DNA from: Clostridia bacterium
GTDB lineage: Bacteria > Bacillota > Clostridia > Christensenellales > CAG-138
NCBI GenBank assembly: GCA_017539215.1
Contig: JAFYHI010000015.1
Span: forward strand, 1-36,695
DNA length: 36,695 nucleotides
Reading direction: 5' to 3'
Under the pieces are notes generated by a model that saw only the letters and a list, made by a program, of their open reading frames with translations, made no database searches and had not been told where the DNA came from. Positions 24,120 through 33,200 of the stretch are shown piece after piece. Each line of letters starts with the position of its first letter. Position 1 is the first letter of the stretch. A program made the translations under genes and the position numbers.

Positions 24120-24569
24120 ATGAAAACGGCAAGGATCATAGCGATCGCGCTCATTGCGGCGCTCATACTGCCCCTTGCGGCCTGCGGCGAACGCTGGCCC
24201 CTGCCCGAGGACCCGCAGGTCATAATTGAGCGCGAAACGGAGACAGACGGCGTCTCCGTGCGCGTTTTGACCGTGAACGGGCGCGACTACGCGTATTACG
24301 GCAGGCTTAAAGGCAGCCTGCGCAAAGGCGACACGGCGGGCGTGCTGGGTTACGTCGCAAGGCCCGAATTCCCCGACGACCGCGCTCAGCGCATAATCGC
24401 GCTTGAGGGCACGGACGATATCGTGGTCGAGTATTACGTCGCGGGGGTCATGGAGCAGCCCGTCTTTTTGAGGGCGCTCGACACGCGCGGGCAGCAGATA
24501 GACCTGCCTGCGTTCATTGAGCCCGCCCTGGACGAACCGGATACCGCGCGGCTCTGGAAGGAGAACTGA
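24120..24569 (+). CDS. Small lipoprotein of unknown function
   Basis: A 149-residue exported protein. The signal sequence (about 5-21) ends with the lipobox LAAC, placing the acylated Cys at 22. The rest is a soluble, charged domain of about 125 residues without a motif I recognise. It starts one base after the stop of the HTH gene and is preceded by GGAGG, so it is translated as part of this operon. The region after it holds a degenerate stem before a T-run (24586-24590) that may end the transcript. Confidence 0.8.
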   Translation: MKTARIIAIALIAALILPLAACGERWPLPEDPQVIIERETETDGVSVRVLTVNGRDYAYYGRLKGSLRKGDTAGVLGYVARPEFPDDRAQRIIALEGTDDIVVEYYVAGVMEQPVFLRALDTRGQQIDLPAFIEPALDEPDTARLWKEN

Positions 24570-24585
24570 CGAGGGCCGGCTGCGC

Positions 24586-24745
24586 TTTTTGTTATCCGCG
24601 ACAGGTAATGCTGAGCGAACGCGGAAATGGTGATTTAATTACAGCGAACAAGGCGCTTGCGTCATTTATTAACGGAGGATCGTATGGAAAGGTGTTTCAA
24701 GAGGATAGCGGCGCTGCTGCTTGCCGTAACGCTGCTTGCGGCAGC
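24586..24745 (+). repeat. Direct repeat copy 1: promoter plus signal-peptide segment
   Basis: About 160 bases that align without gaps to 25173-25332 (offset 587), roughly nine positions in ten identical. The segment contains a T-run, promoter, ribosome site, start codon and the codons of the signal peptide. Confidence 0.95.
24611..24639 (+). promoter_or_regulatory. Candidate promoter in repeat copy 1
   Basis: CTGAGC (24611-24616) and TTTAAT (24634-24639) are 17 bases apart. Both boxes are one base further from consensus than in copy 2, so it should be the weaker one. Confidence 0.5.
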
Positions 24746-25142
24746 CTGCTCCGGCTGCGTGATGGGGAAGGCGGGGTTTTACGCAAAATTCCCCCCGGGC
24801 TTCACCGCAAAGGAGGAACATTTCGATCCCGAAGCCTTTCAGGACTCGGTCGATTACTGCAAATACCTGTATGAGAGCGCAGAAGGCTTTGAAAACGACT
24901 TCCGCTTCCTGCCCGTGTCCGAGGCGGGAGTGGAGAAGGTGCGCGGGTATTTCGAGGATTTCCGCGAATGGATGGAGGCTTGCGGAAGGCTTTCGGAGTA
25001 CGATTTCTCTCCCGACGTCATATCGGATTCGGACTATGTCCGCATCGCATCCAACCCGCATTTTACCGATTACGACGATTATTCCGTGTGGTTTTTTGAC
25101 ACGGAAAGCTGTACGCTTTATTACGTCCACGCCAATATCTGA
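24684..25142 (+). CDS. Small exported lipoprotein sharing its signal peptide with the next gene
   Basis: A 152-residue protein starting MERCFKRIAALLLA, almost identical to the signal peptide of the following protease. The lipobox LAAAC puts the acylated Cys at 22. The mature part is acidic and aromatic-rich (FDPEAFQDSVDYCKYLYES and a DYDDYSVWFFD stretch), with no family recognised. The ATG follows GGAGGATCGT. Since promoter, leader and signal peptide are duplicated but the mature part is not, it and the protease probably share control and export without sharing function. Confidence 0.8.
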   Translation: MERCFKRIAALLLAVTLLAAACSGCVMGKAGFYAKFPPGFTAKEEHFDPEAFQDSVDYCKYLYESAEGFENDFRFLPVSEAGVEKVRGYFEDFREWMEACGRLSEYDFSPDVISDSDYVRIASNPHFTDYDDYSVWFFDTESCTLYYVHANI

Positions 25143-25153
25143 CGGGACCGCCC

Positions 25154-25178
25154 GGGGCGCTTCGGCGCCCTTTTTTTG
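25154..25178 (+). terminator. Rho-independent terminator after the small lipoprotein gene
   Basis: GGGCGC and GCGCCC pair around a TTCG tetraloop (25155-25170), followed by seven T. Confidence 0.95.
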
Positions 25179-25332
25179 TTATCCGCGACAGGTAATGTTG
25201 AGCGAACCCGGAAAAGGTGATATAATTACAGCAAAACAGGCGCTTGCGTCATTTATTTACGGAGGATCGTATGGAAAGGTGTTTCAAAAGGATCGCGGCG
25301 CTGCTGCTTGCCCTGATGCTGCTTGCAGCGGC
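25173..25332 (+). repeat. Direct repeat copy 2: promoter plus signal-peptide segment
   Basis: Second copy of the segment at 24586-24745; identity ends within the signal-peptide codons, after the LLAAA stretch. Confidence 0.95.
25198..25226 (+). promoter_or_regulatory. Promoter of the subtilase-dockerin gene
   Basis: TTGAGC (25198-25203) and a perfect TATAAT (25221-25226) are 17 bases apart, 45 bases before the start codon. Confidence 0.85.
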
Positions 25333-28189
25333 AATGCCCGTGTCAACGCCCATAAAGGCGGAGCCTTCGGCCTGCCCCGAGGTCGCTGACCCCGATGAAG
25401 AGGTGACCGTCATAGTAAAGCTTGAGGGCGATCCCGTGCTTAAAAAGTGCGCCGCGGGGGATGAACGCGCGGCGAAATACCGCGAAGAGCTTGCAAAAAA
25501 ACAGGACGCGGTCTGCAGGGCGATCTTCTCCGGCCCCGCAAAGGAGGGCGCCGAACTGCTGTACAGGTACACGCAGGTATTTAACGGCCTGGCGCTGAGG
25601 ACGCGGCGCGGCAGCATAGAGGGCATCAAGGCGCTTGCGGGCGTTGCCGACTGCCGTGAAAGCCCCTCGTTCACGCTCCTGCCCGTGCCCGAAGCCGAGG
25701 GGAGCGGCGCAAGGCTTTCCACGTCCACGGGCTTCATCAACGCCGATGATATGTGGGCGGCGGGCTATACAGGGCAGGGCATGACCGTAGCCGTAATAGA
25801 TACGGGCATAAAGGCCGACCACCCCGCCTTTGCCGCCGCGCCCGAGGCTCCCCGCTTTGACGAGGCGGGAGTCGATGCGGTGCTGGGCTCCGGGGAGCTC
25901 TGCGCAGAACAGCGTTTTTCGGGCGAGCTAACGGCGAATGACCTGTATTACAGCGCTAAACTGCCCTTCACGTTCAACTATTATGCCGGCAACACCGACG
26001 TTTCGCACGCTTACGCCATGAACGACCACGGCACTCACGTCGCCTCCATCGCGGCGGGCTGCGGGCAGGACAGGGGCGTTGCCTATAACGCGCAGATAAT
26101 CGTTATGCAGGTGTTCAACGGCGGCAGCGCCGATTGGGTGGATATAGTCGCCTCGCTTGAGGACTGTGCGTATCTGGGCGTGGATTCGGTGAATATGAGC
26201 TTCGGTGCGGACTGCGGCTTTACCTATGACGAGGATCTCGAGGGCGTTATGGAGCTTTTGTCCGCAAACGGGGTAAACACAGCGGCGGCCTCCGGCAACG
26301 CGGGCACGGCCGGCGCGGGCAATATCTTCAACGGCACCACGCCCACGTTCAATTACGACAACGGCACCACCTCCACGCCCGCGACGCTTCGCGGAGCTCT
26401 TTCGGTAGCCGCCGGCCTCAACAGCGCCGATATGTCCCCCGCGGGGTATTCAAGCTGGGGCACAACAAGCGACCTTCGCATAAAGCCCGAGATAATGGCC
26501 CCCGGCGACAATATAGAGGCCGCGGTGGACCCCGATTATTCGAGCGGGCTGTATAACGTAAAGAGCGGCACCAGCATGGCGACGCCGCATATCGCAGGCG
26601 GTCTTGCGCTGGTCAAGCAGTACGTCAGGGCGAGTTTCCCCGGGCTCACCCCTTCGGAGACGGCGGAGATGGTCACGACCCTTGTCATGTGCACCGCGCA
26701 TCCGGCAAAGATCAACGGCGTGCCCTACAGCCCCAGACAGCAGGGCGCTGGCCGTGCGGACCTTGCAGCCGCGGCGTCGACCGGAGCCTATATCGAGGTC
26801 CCCGGCTGTGCAAGGCCCAAGCTCGAACTGGGCGACGACGACGAACGCAGCGGCGTATTCGCGTTCAGCTTCGACGTTGTCAATTTCAGCGAAAGGACGC
26901 TCGACTACACGGTCAACACCCGCGTGCTGACCGAGACCATCAGCCAATGGCTCGTGGGCTACAGCCTCGTCAATATAATGAACCACGGCCCCGAGGAGAT
27001 AACGGAGCGCGTTTCCGTTGACGCGCCTTCGTCCGTCTCGGTGCCCGCGGGGAGCAGACGTACGGTCTCCGTCACCGTCCGCCTGGGCGCCTACGCAAAC
27101 GAGCTCATACAGAACTGCCCCAACGGCATGTATATAGAGGGTTTTGTGGAGCTTGACGGCGAGACCGACCTTTGCGTACCGTTCCTGGGCTTTTACGGAG
27201 ATTGGGAGTACGGCGCGGTGTTCGACCGCAAAAACTATTATGATCAGTACCTCGGCATAACTCCCAATTACCCCAACGAGTGGGGCACCAACCGTGCCGC
27301 CGCGTATATGGGCGAAACTGCAGTGCTCCTGGGCATGAACCCCTTTGCGTCCACGACGGATCTCCTGCTTGACCGCGCCTCAGTCAGTCCCAACGGCGAC
27401 GGCAATATGGACGAGATAGGCCTCGTTCACACCTATATGCTGCGCAACGCGGAGACCTTCCGCTATGAGGTGCTCGACGCCGACACGGGCGAGCAGTACT
27501 TCGTGCAGGATCTGCACCTTGTTCCCAAGGCGGTGCAGAACAATTTCGTTTCATTCTATCAGCCCGTGGGCGCTGAACCCTGGAGCGCCATGCAGCCATG
27601 GGGAGGGGCGGAGCTTGCGGACGGTACGCATTGCGTGCTTCGCATGACGGGCTATTTGCAGGGATATGATGAGTTCGACCCCGCCGCCAACGAAAACGCG
27701 GTATGGCAGGTGCCTGTGACCGTGGACAGGACGGCGCCCGTCATGGTCTCGCACAGCCTTGAAGACGGCTCGTTGACCCTTTCCGTGCGCGATAACCACT
27801 ACACTGCATACGTCGGGGTTTACTCCGACGAGGCCTGCACCGCGCTTATTTCGGAGACCGCCGTCGAGGAGCCCGTGCGCGGAGCGCAGACAGAGCTCAC
27901 GTTCGGCGTGGGCGGCCGCGATACCGTGTGGGTAAAGCTCGGCGACTACGCCGGCAACGTGAGCGTGGTGCGCGCGGAGGCCGGATCCGGCTTCCTGAAG
28001 GGTGACTGCGACCTGAACGGAGTCGTGGAATCCGCCGACGCGCTGCTTGCGATGCGCGCAGCGTTGGGTCTTGCCGTGCTTGAGGGCGACGCGTTCGCCG
28101 CAGGCGACATTGACGGAAACGGCGCTGTATCCGGCGCCGACGCCCTGCAGATACTGAGATACGTTTTACGGCTCATAGACGAGCTGTAA
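25271..28189 (+). CDS. Secreted subtilisin-like protease with C-terminal dockerin
   Basis: A 972-residue exported S8 peptidase. After the signal peptide (about 1-29) comes an I9-type propeptide (about 40-140), then the catalytic domain with Asp177 (VAVIDTGIKADH), His253 (NDHGTHVASIAAG) and Ser435 (KSGTSMATPHIAGG); the oxyanion Asn lies in ASGNAG. The region 500-900 resembles the fibronectin-III-like extension of C5a-peptidase-type subtilases. The last 65 residues are a type I dockerin with two Ca2+ loops (GDCDLNGVVESADALLAMR and GDIDGNGAVSGADALQILR). This would let a cohesin-bearing protein hold the enzyme at the surface or in a complex; the cohesin-dockerin protein encoded at 14907-15608 is one candidate. 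Confidence 0.95.
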   Translation: MERCFKRIAALLLALMLLAAAMPVSTPIKAEPSACPEVADPDEEVTVIVKLEGDPVLKKCAAGDERAAKYREELAKKQDAVCRAIFSGPAKEGAELLYRYTQVFNGLALRTRRGSIEGIKALAGVADCRESPSFTLLPVPEAEGSGARLSTSTGFINADDMWAAGYTGQGMTVAVIDTGIKADHPAFAAAPEAPRFDEAGVDAVLGSGELCAEQRFSGELTANDLYYSAKLPFTFNYYAGNTDVSHAYAMNDHGTHVASIAAGCGQDRGVAYNAQIIVMQVFNGGSADWVDIVASLEDCAYLGVDSVNMSFGADCGFTYDEDLEGVMELLSANGVNTAAASGNAGTAGAGNIFNGTTPTFNYDNGTTSTPATLRGALSVAAGLNSADMSPAGYSSWGTTSDLRIKPEIMAPGDNIEAAVDPDYSSGLYNVKSGTSMATPHIAGGLALVKQYVRASFPGLTPSETAEMVTTLVMCTAHPAKINGVPYSPRQQGAGRADLAAAASTGAYIEVPGCARPKLELGDDDERSGVFAFSFDVVNFSERTLDYTVNTRVLTETISQWLVGYSLVNIMNHGPEEITERVSVDAPSSVSVPAGSRRTVSVTVRLGAYANELIQNCPNGMYIEGFVELDGETDLCVPFLGFYGDWEYGAVFDRKNYYDQYLGITPNYPNEWGTNRAAAYMGETAVLLGMNPFASTTDLLLDRASVSPNGDGNMDEIGLVHTYMLRNAETFRYEVLDADTGEQYFVQDLHLVPKAVQNNFVSFYQPVGAEPWSAMQPWGGAELADGTHCVLRMTGYLQGYDEFDPAANENAVWQVPVTVDRTAPVMVSHSLEDGSLTLSVRDNHYTAYVGVYSDEACTALISETAVEEPVRGAQTELTFGVGGRDTVWVKLGDYAGNVSVVRAEAGSGFLKGDCDLNGVVESADALLAMRAALGLAVLEGDAFAAGDIDGNGAVSGADALQILRYVLRLIDEL

Positions 28190-28204
28190 ACGAAAAAGCA
28201 AGCA

Positions 28205-28236
28205 AAAAGGCGGCCGCCCGAAAAGGGGCGGCCGCT
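28205..28236 (-). terminator. Terminator between the converging protease and DUF3592 genes
   Basis: A perfect 10-bp stem, GCGGCCGCCC with GGGCGGCCGC (28210-28235). Five T follow on the minus strand; on the plus strand the hairpin has no T-run, but it could still serve the protease gene. Confidence 0.85.
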
Positions 28237-28256
28237 GCCGTATTATAGGATTCGGC

Positions 28257-29282
28257 TCATTCGACGAAAGTCTGTTCGCATTCCGAAATAGCGAAAGTCG
28301 TAAGGAAGATATCCGCAAGATCGTTTTCCGCCGTCCATATGCGATAGAACATATGCCCGGTGGGTATCACAACGGAGTGCTGAGCGGCCTCGTCCTCATG
28401 CACATACTGGCCGGTGCTCTCTACCCTGGCATAGGGCGCGCCGTTTTTGGATATGTTGTAGATGAAGTACGGGAACTTGCTTCGAATGTCGGTGCCGATG
28501 CGTATGCCGCGTCCGTGTATTGCGTCCCATACGTTCTCGCCGTCGAACTTGAAGGAGGACTTTGCGGAGAAAGCTTCTCCGTTGAAGCTCTGGGTGCCGA
28601 CGTGACCTACGTCATGCTCCTGCGAGCTGCCGGTCCTGTGGTCGGTAAACTCGAAAGTGCGCGCGCCGACCATGGTGTTTTTGAGCATTTTCCCCTCATA
28701 CAGGGGGTTCCTGTCGGCGTCCTCTATAAGGTAGCCGGGCTTAAAGGTGTTGCCGTCATAGCGGAAGTAGACCTCCCTTACTCCGGGCCTGGACTTAAAA
28801 CCGTCAAAGTCCGCGGAGCTCATGGGCTTGCCGAGGGTCCTGTCAAGCTCGCTGCTCTTTTTAAAGGCTTTAACCGTCATTGCAACGCCGCATACACCCG
28901 CAAGCACGCCCAAAGCAATGGCGATCGGCCCTATGATGGCGGGAAGCTTGCCGTTGGATACCTTGTCGGGGCTTTCGGGATCGTAGAAGACCTTTATCTC
29001 ATCGCCGACGCTGAAGCTGCCGTTCATATTGGAGAACGTGCTGTTGTACTCCTTGCCGTCAACGGTGTAGGCAATGCCCAGATCGTAGGTCTGGGTGTCG
29101 TTCTCATCATCATACATACCCTCGGTCACGGATGTGATCCTGCCTGTGGTGCTTACGTAGTTGTCGGACTTGAAGACCATAAGCAGCACGCCCACCACAA
29201 TGAGCACAATGCCCAGGGGTATAAAAAACCTGGCGGGGCCGGAGTTGCGCATGATCCTTGCGAATTTGTTTTCCATGTTCAT
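28257..29282 (-). CDS. DUF3592-like membrane protein
   Basis: A 341-residue protein. Helix 1 (about 17-38) and helix 2 (about 112-135) flank an extracytoplasmic DUF3592-like beta domain (about 45-105; YDLGIAYTVDGKEYNSTFS, FYDPESPDKV). The cytoplasmic C-terminal 200 residues hold an additional domain that I cannot name, similar in style to LURP/scramblase-like tubby folds (FRYDGNTFKPGYLIEDADRN). Function unknown. It is monocistronic, with its own promoter and terminator, and starts after AAAAGGAGAA. Confidence 0.75.
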   Translation of the reverse strand: MNMENKFARIMRNSGPARFFIPLGIVLIVVGVLLMVFKSDNYVSTTGRITSVTEGMYDDENDTQTYDLGIAYTVDGKEYNSTFSNMNGSFSVGDEIKVFYDPESPDKVSNGKLPAIIGPIAIALGVLAGVCGVAMTVKAFKKSSELDRTLGKPMSSADFDGFKSRPGVREVYFRYDGNTFKPGYLIEDADRNPLYEGKMLKNTMVGARTFEFTDHRTGSSQEHDVGHVGTQSFNGEAFSAKSSFKFDGENVWDAIHGRGIRIGTDIRSKFPYFIYNISKNGAPYARVESTGQYVHEDEAAQHSVVIPTGHMFYRIWTAENDLADIFLTTFAISECEQTFVE

Positions 29283-29344
29283 AACTTTTCTCCTTTTGCC
29301 GGTATTAGGCGAACGAACAGGCCGCTCGCTTCCTTATGTAAAAT

Positions 29345-29373
29345 ATTATCTCAAAAAAACCGGTGATTGTCAA
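29345..29373 (-). promoter_or_regulatory. Promoter of the DUF3592-like gene
   Basis: TTGACA (29373-29368) and GATAAT (29350-29345) are 17 bases apart. Confidence 0.88.
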
Positions 29374-29468
29374 CATCGATCAAGCCTTTTTTGGCGAGTT
29401 AATGATTCGGGCAGCTGCCGTTAAAATCAACTGTTTTCGAAGAAGCAATAAAAACCGACTCTTTTCAC

Positions 29469-29496
29469 TTGAAATCAGCAGGCGATATGGTATAAT
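29469..29496 (+). promoter_or_regulatory. Promoter before the broken WYL regulator
   Basis: TTGAAA (29469-29474) and TATAAT (29491-29496) are 16 bases apart. The first usable codon (TTG at 29502) is so close that a transcript from here would be almost leaderless. Read-through could reach cas9, for which no nearer promoter was found. Confidence 0.7.
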
Positions 29497-29501
29497 ATCT
29501 T

Positions 29502-30068
29502 TTGGACGAACCTACCCTTAACGGAGTTTGCAGTGACAAAGACTCTTTTAAGATCAAGCTTCTGAAACTGTGGGAGATGCTGAGCCGGGAGACCGATGAA
29601 GCGCATCCTTTGACGACGAACGTGATCGTCAAAAGGCTTGAGGAGATGGGCATACCCTGCGACCGCAGGGCGGTCGCCATGGATATCGATATGCTCAACG
29701 AGTGCGGGTACGAGGTCATGAGACGCTTCGTCAGCCATATCAAGGCGTATCACGCCGCAGAGCGCGGGTTCAGCACGTCAAAGCTCAAGATACTGATCGA
29801 CGCCGTGTAGACCGCAATCAAGATGCATAGCGGCGCGACCACCCAAGTCACCCTTCGCTTCGATCGATCCCTCTTCGGGTGCGTTTACGATGAGTTTGGC
29901 GAGGACGCCAAAATCGAACGCGTCGACGATACAACCCTTCGCGCAAAGGCCCGGATCCGGAACAGCAGCGTCTTCTGCGGCTGGGTGTTCCGGTTCGAAG
30001 GGAAGATGAGGAAAGAGGGGCAGGGGAAGGTGTCTCAAAAAAACAATAGAATAAAAGCGACAACATAA
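29502..30068 (+). pseudogene. Broken WYL-domain transcriptional regulator
   Basis: Two fragments of one WYL regulator lie in the same frame. The first (29502-29810) holds the winged-helix start, with HPLTTNVIVKRLEEMGIPCD and the conserved GFSTSKLKILIDAV; it stops at a TAG where this family usually has Gln, so a single C-to-T change may explain it. The second (29823-30068) holds the C-terminal extension (TTQVTLRFDRSLFGCVYDEFG and SSVFCGWVFRFEGKMR). The WYL core of roughly 150 residues between them is missing, so an internal deletion has occurred. The product is almost certainly non-functional, though a short HTH-only protein of about 100 residues could still be made. Confidence 0.8.
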
Positions 30069-30166
30069 TTGCCGCTTCAATGCACACACTGTGCGGTCGG
30101 AAACCCGACGATTTGGATAAATCCTTATTTGAACTCGTAGTGTAAGTCTATGGGGTAATAGACTAC
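30049..30166 (-). ncRNA. tracrRNA of the type II-A CRISPR system
   Basis: On the minus strand the anti-repeat (complement of 30157-30137) pairs with repeat bases 9-29 at 20 of 21 positions. After a 2x4 bulge (crRNA GA, tracrRNA GAGU) the lower stem UCAAAU pairs with GUUUGA at the repeat start. Then come the nexus hairpin GGAU/AUCC, the hairpins GUCGG/CCGAC and GCACA/UGUGC, and a terminal hairpin AGCGGCAA/UUGUCGCU (30076-30056) followed by a U-rich tail. This is the complete layout needed for Cas9 loading and RNase III processing. Start site inferred from the promoter at 30173-30201. Confidence 0.93.
30137..30157 (-). other. tracrRNA anti-repeat
   Basis: On the plus strand this 21-base block equals repeat bases 9-29 except for one A-to-G change, so the minus-strand RNA is complementary to the crRNA. 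The flanking TTTGA at 30129-30133 supplies the lower stem. Confidence 0.95.
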
Positions 30167-30172
30167 ATTGAG

Positions 30173-30201
30173 AATATAACACAAAAACAGGGGGAAGTCA
30201 A
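30173..30201 (-). promoter_or_regulatory. Promoter of the tracrRNA
   Basis: TTGACT (30201-30196) and TATATT (30178-30173) are 17 bases apart. The -35 box lies between the cas9 ribosome site and its start codon, so tracrRNA initiation and cas9 transcription must compete or interfere. Confidence 0.88.
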
Positions 30202-30202
30202 C

Positions 30203-33200
30203 ATGAAAATTGAAAACTATTTTTTGGGGTTGGATATTGGGACCGATTCGGTCGGCTATGCTGCCGCCGATACGGAATATAGGCTGCTGAAATTCAAGGG
30301 CGAACCAATGTGGGGTGCAGCAGTCTTTGAAGCTGCAAATCAAAGCGCGGAAAGACGGGGCTATAGAACTGCCCGTCGGAGGCTGGACCGGAGACAGCAG
30401 AGGGTTGCGCTCACAGAAGAACTGTTTGCTAAGGAAATATCAAAGGTCGACAGTGATTTCTTCATTAAGAGAAGAGAGAGCGCACTGTGGAGAGAGGATG
30501 CTTCATTCGACGGCTTTGCTCTGGATGATACGGACTATAACAAAAAATACCCGACTATTCATCACTTGATTGTTGATCTTATGAATGATAAATCACCTCA
30601 TGACGTTCGTCTTGTGTTTTGGGCTTGTGCATGGCTTGTTGCACACCGAGGACATTTTCTAAGTGTAGTAGATGCTGATAACGTTGAAAGCCTGTTCGAC
30701 TTCTCGTTAATTTACAGGGAATTCATAACGTATTTTGAGAATGCGCCATGGGAATGTGATGAAGGGTCTTTTGCGAATGTACTGCGGCAAAAAAAGAGCA
30801 TCACAGCAAAGGAAAAGATGTTTTGGGACCTCCTTTTTAACGGAAAAAAACCAAAAGACGATGAAACATCGGAATACAACAGGGCGTTGCTGATTAAGCT
30901 GCTTTGCGGCGGCAAGGTCAAGGCGGAAGATCTGTTCAAAAATGAGGAGTACAGTGAAGTACAGTCATTCTCACTCGATACTGACGATGACGTCCTTGCT
31001 GCCGAAGTACTTGCCCGGCTTGGAGATGATTCGGAACTGATACGCAAAATGAAGGCGCTGTTTGATTGGGCGCTGCTTGTTGATGCTCGCCATGGGAAAG
31101 CGACGATCTCCGAAGGAAAGGTTGCTGTTTATGAACAGCACAAGGCCGATCTTGCTATGCTGAAGCAGTTTATAAGGAAGTATCTGCCGGAAAAATACAA
31201 TGAGGTATTCAGGTTCTATAATGGAAAAACAGCTAACTACACCGCATATGTGAAAAATCTGAAGTCAGTCGGTAAAATATCCGAGGATAAGGTGATCAAG
31301 GTCAGCAGAGATACCTTCTCGGAATATTTAAAAAAGTTGATTAAGGACACGCAATGTGACGAGAGTGACGCAGAGCAGAAGGACGATATTATGACACGTC
31401 TCGAAGCAAGGTCGTTTCTTCCCAAACAGGTTGATTCGAATAACAGAATAATCCCCTATCAGCTGTACTTTTATGAACTTAAGCGTATACTTGAAAACGC
31501 ATCGGGGTATCTTGCCTTCCTGCAGGAAAGGGACTACGACGGAATGACTGCTGCACAGAAGCTGCTTTCTGTCTTTACGTTCAGAATACCGTATTATGTA
31601 GGACCGTTGAACGGAGCTGATGATAAAAACGGACATGCATGGATCGTGAGAAAGGCTGAGGGGAAGATTTATCCTTGGAATTTTGCGGATAAAGTGGATT
31701 GCGACGGCAGCGAGAAGGTTTTTATCGATCGGATGGTAAATCGGTGCACATATCTTCCGGACCAATCGGTACTGCCAAAGAGTTCTTTGCTGTATTCGAA
31801 ATTCATGGTTTTGAATGAGATCAACAACATTCGGATAAACGGCGAGCCGATTTCGGTCGATTGCAAGAAAAACCTGTTTACCAACCTGTTCCTCGCCAAA
31901 AAAAGGGTCACTCGGAAAGGGATCGAGGATTTTCTATGCAGGGAAATGAAGAAGGGGGCTCTTCTTGAGGGTATCGATCAAACTGTAAAATCCTCAATGA
32001 AGTCTTATCATGATTTCAAACAGCTTCTGGTCTCGGGTGAATTGAGTGAATCCGATGCTGAAAGAATAATCGAACGACGCACATACACGGAGGACAAGAG
32101 CCGCTTCAAAAAATGGCTGGATGATGAGTATGGCAATATCCCGCAAGAGGACCGAAAGTACCTTTCGTCGCTGAAGTACTCGGATTTTGGCAGATTGTCT
32201 GCATATTTCCTGAATGGATTTGAGGGCTGCCGCAAGGAAGACGGAACCGGCGAACTGCACACAGTACTGTATTATCTTTGGGAAACAAACGATAACCTCA
32301 TGCAGATCCTTTCCGACCGATATGACTTTGCCGACAGGATAAATGATTATATCGACAACTATTATGGGAAAACGAAAAAGAACCTTTTGGAAAGACTTGA
32401 CGATATGTATATCTCGAACGCGGTCAAGCGTCCTATAATCAGAATGGCGGAGATAACCAAAGAGGTTGTCAAAGCCTGCGGTCATGCTCCAACTAAAATT
32501 TTCATCGAAATGGCAAGAGGCGCGTCCGATGAGCAAAAAGGAAAGAGGACGGTCTCGCGCGCAGAGCAGATCAGGAAGCTGTATTCATCTGTACAAGAGG
32601 ATACACGAGAGCTTTCAAGACAGCTTGATGCTATGGGTGCTGACAGTGAGCAAAAATTAAGGAGCGAGAGCCTGTTCCTTTATTACATGCAGCTTGGCCG
32701 CTGCATGTATACCGGCGAAAGCATAGACGTCACTAAGCTCAAGGACGGCACGTATAACGTCGATCACATATATCCGCAGTGCTATGTAAAGGACGACAGC
32801 GTGATCAACAACAAGGTACTTGTGCTGTCTAAAGCCAATTCCGACAAGGGCGATCAATATCCCATTCCCTCAAAATACCGTAATGATCCTTCCGTCAGAG
32901 CGCATTGGGATATGTTATTTAAGGCAGGGCTGATAAGTGCTGAAAAGTATCGCAGGCTGACGAGGTCGAAAGGCTTTACCGACGACGAGAAGATGGGCTT
33001 TATAAACCGCCAGCTTGTTGAAACGCGCCAGTCGACAAAGGCTGCAGCCGAGGTGCTGAAAGAGATGTATCCCGAAACGGAGATAGTTTATGTTAAGGCA
33101 GGACTTGTTTCTGAATTCAGGCATGATTTCGATATGCTCAAGACCCGCAGCGTAAACGATCTGCATCATGCGAAGGATGCGTATCTTAATATAGTCGTGG

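Noticed and set aside
29823..30068. The second WYL fragment as an independent small gene.
   Set aside because: It has no ribosome binding site, lies in the same frame as the first fragment and matches the C-terminal part of WYL regulators.
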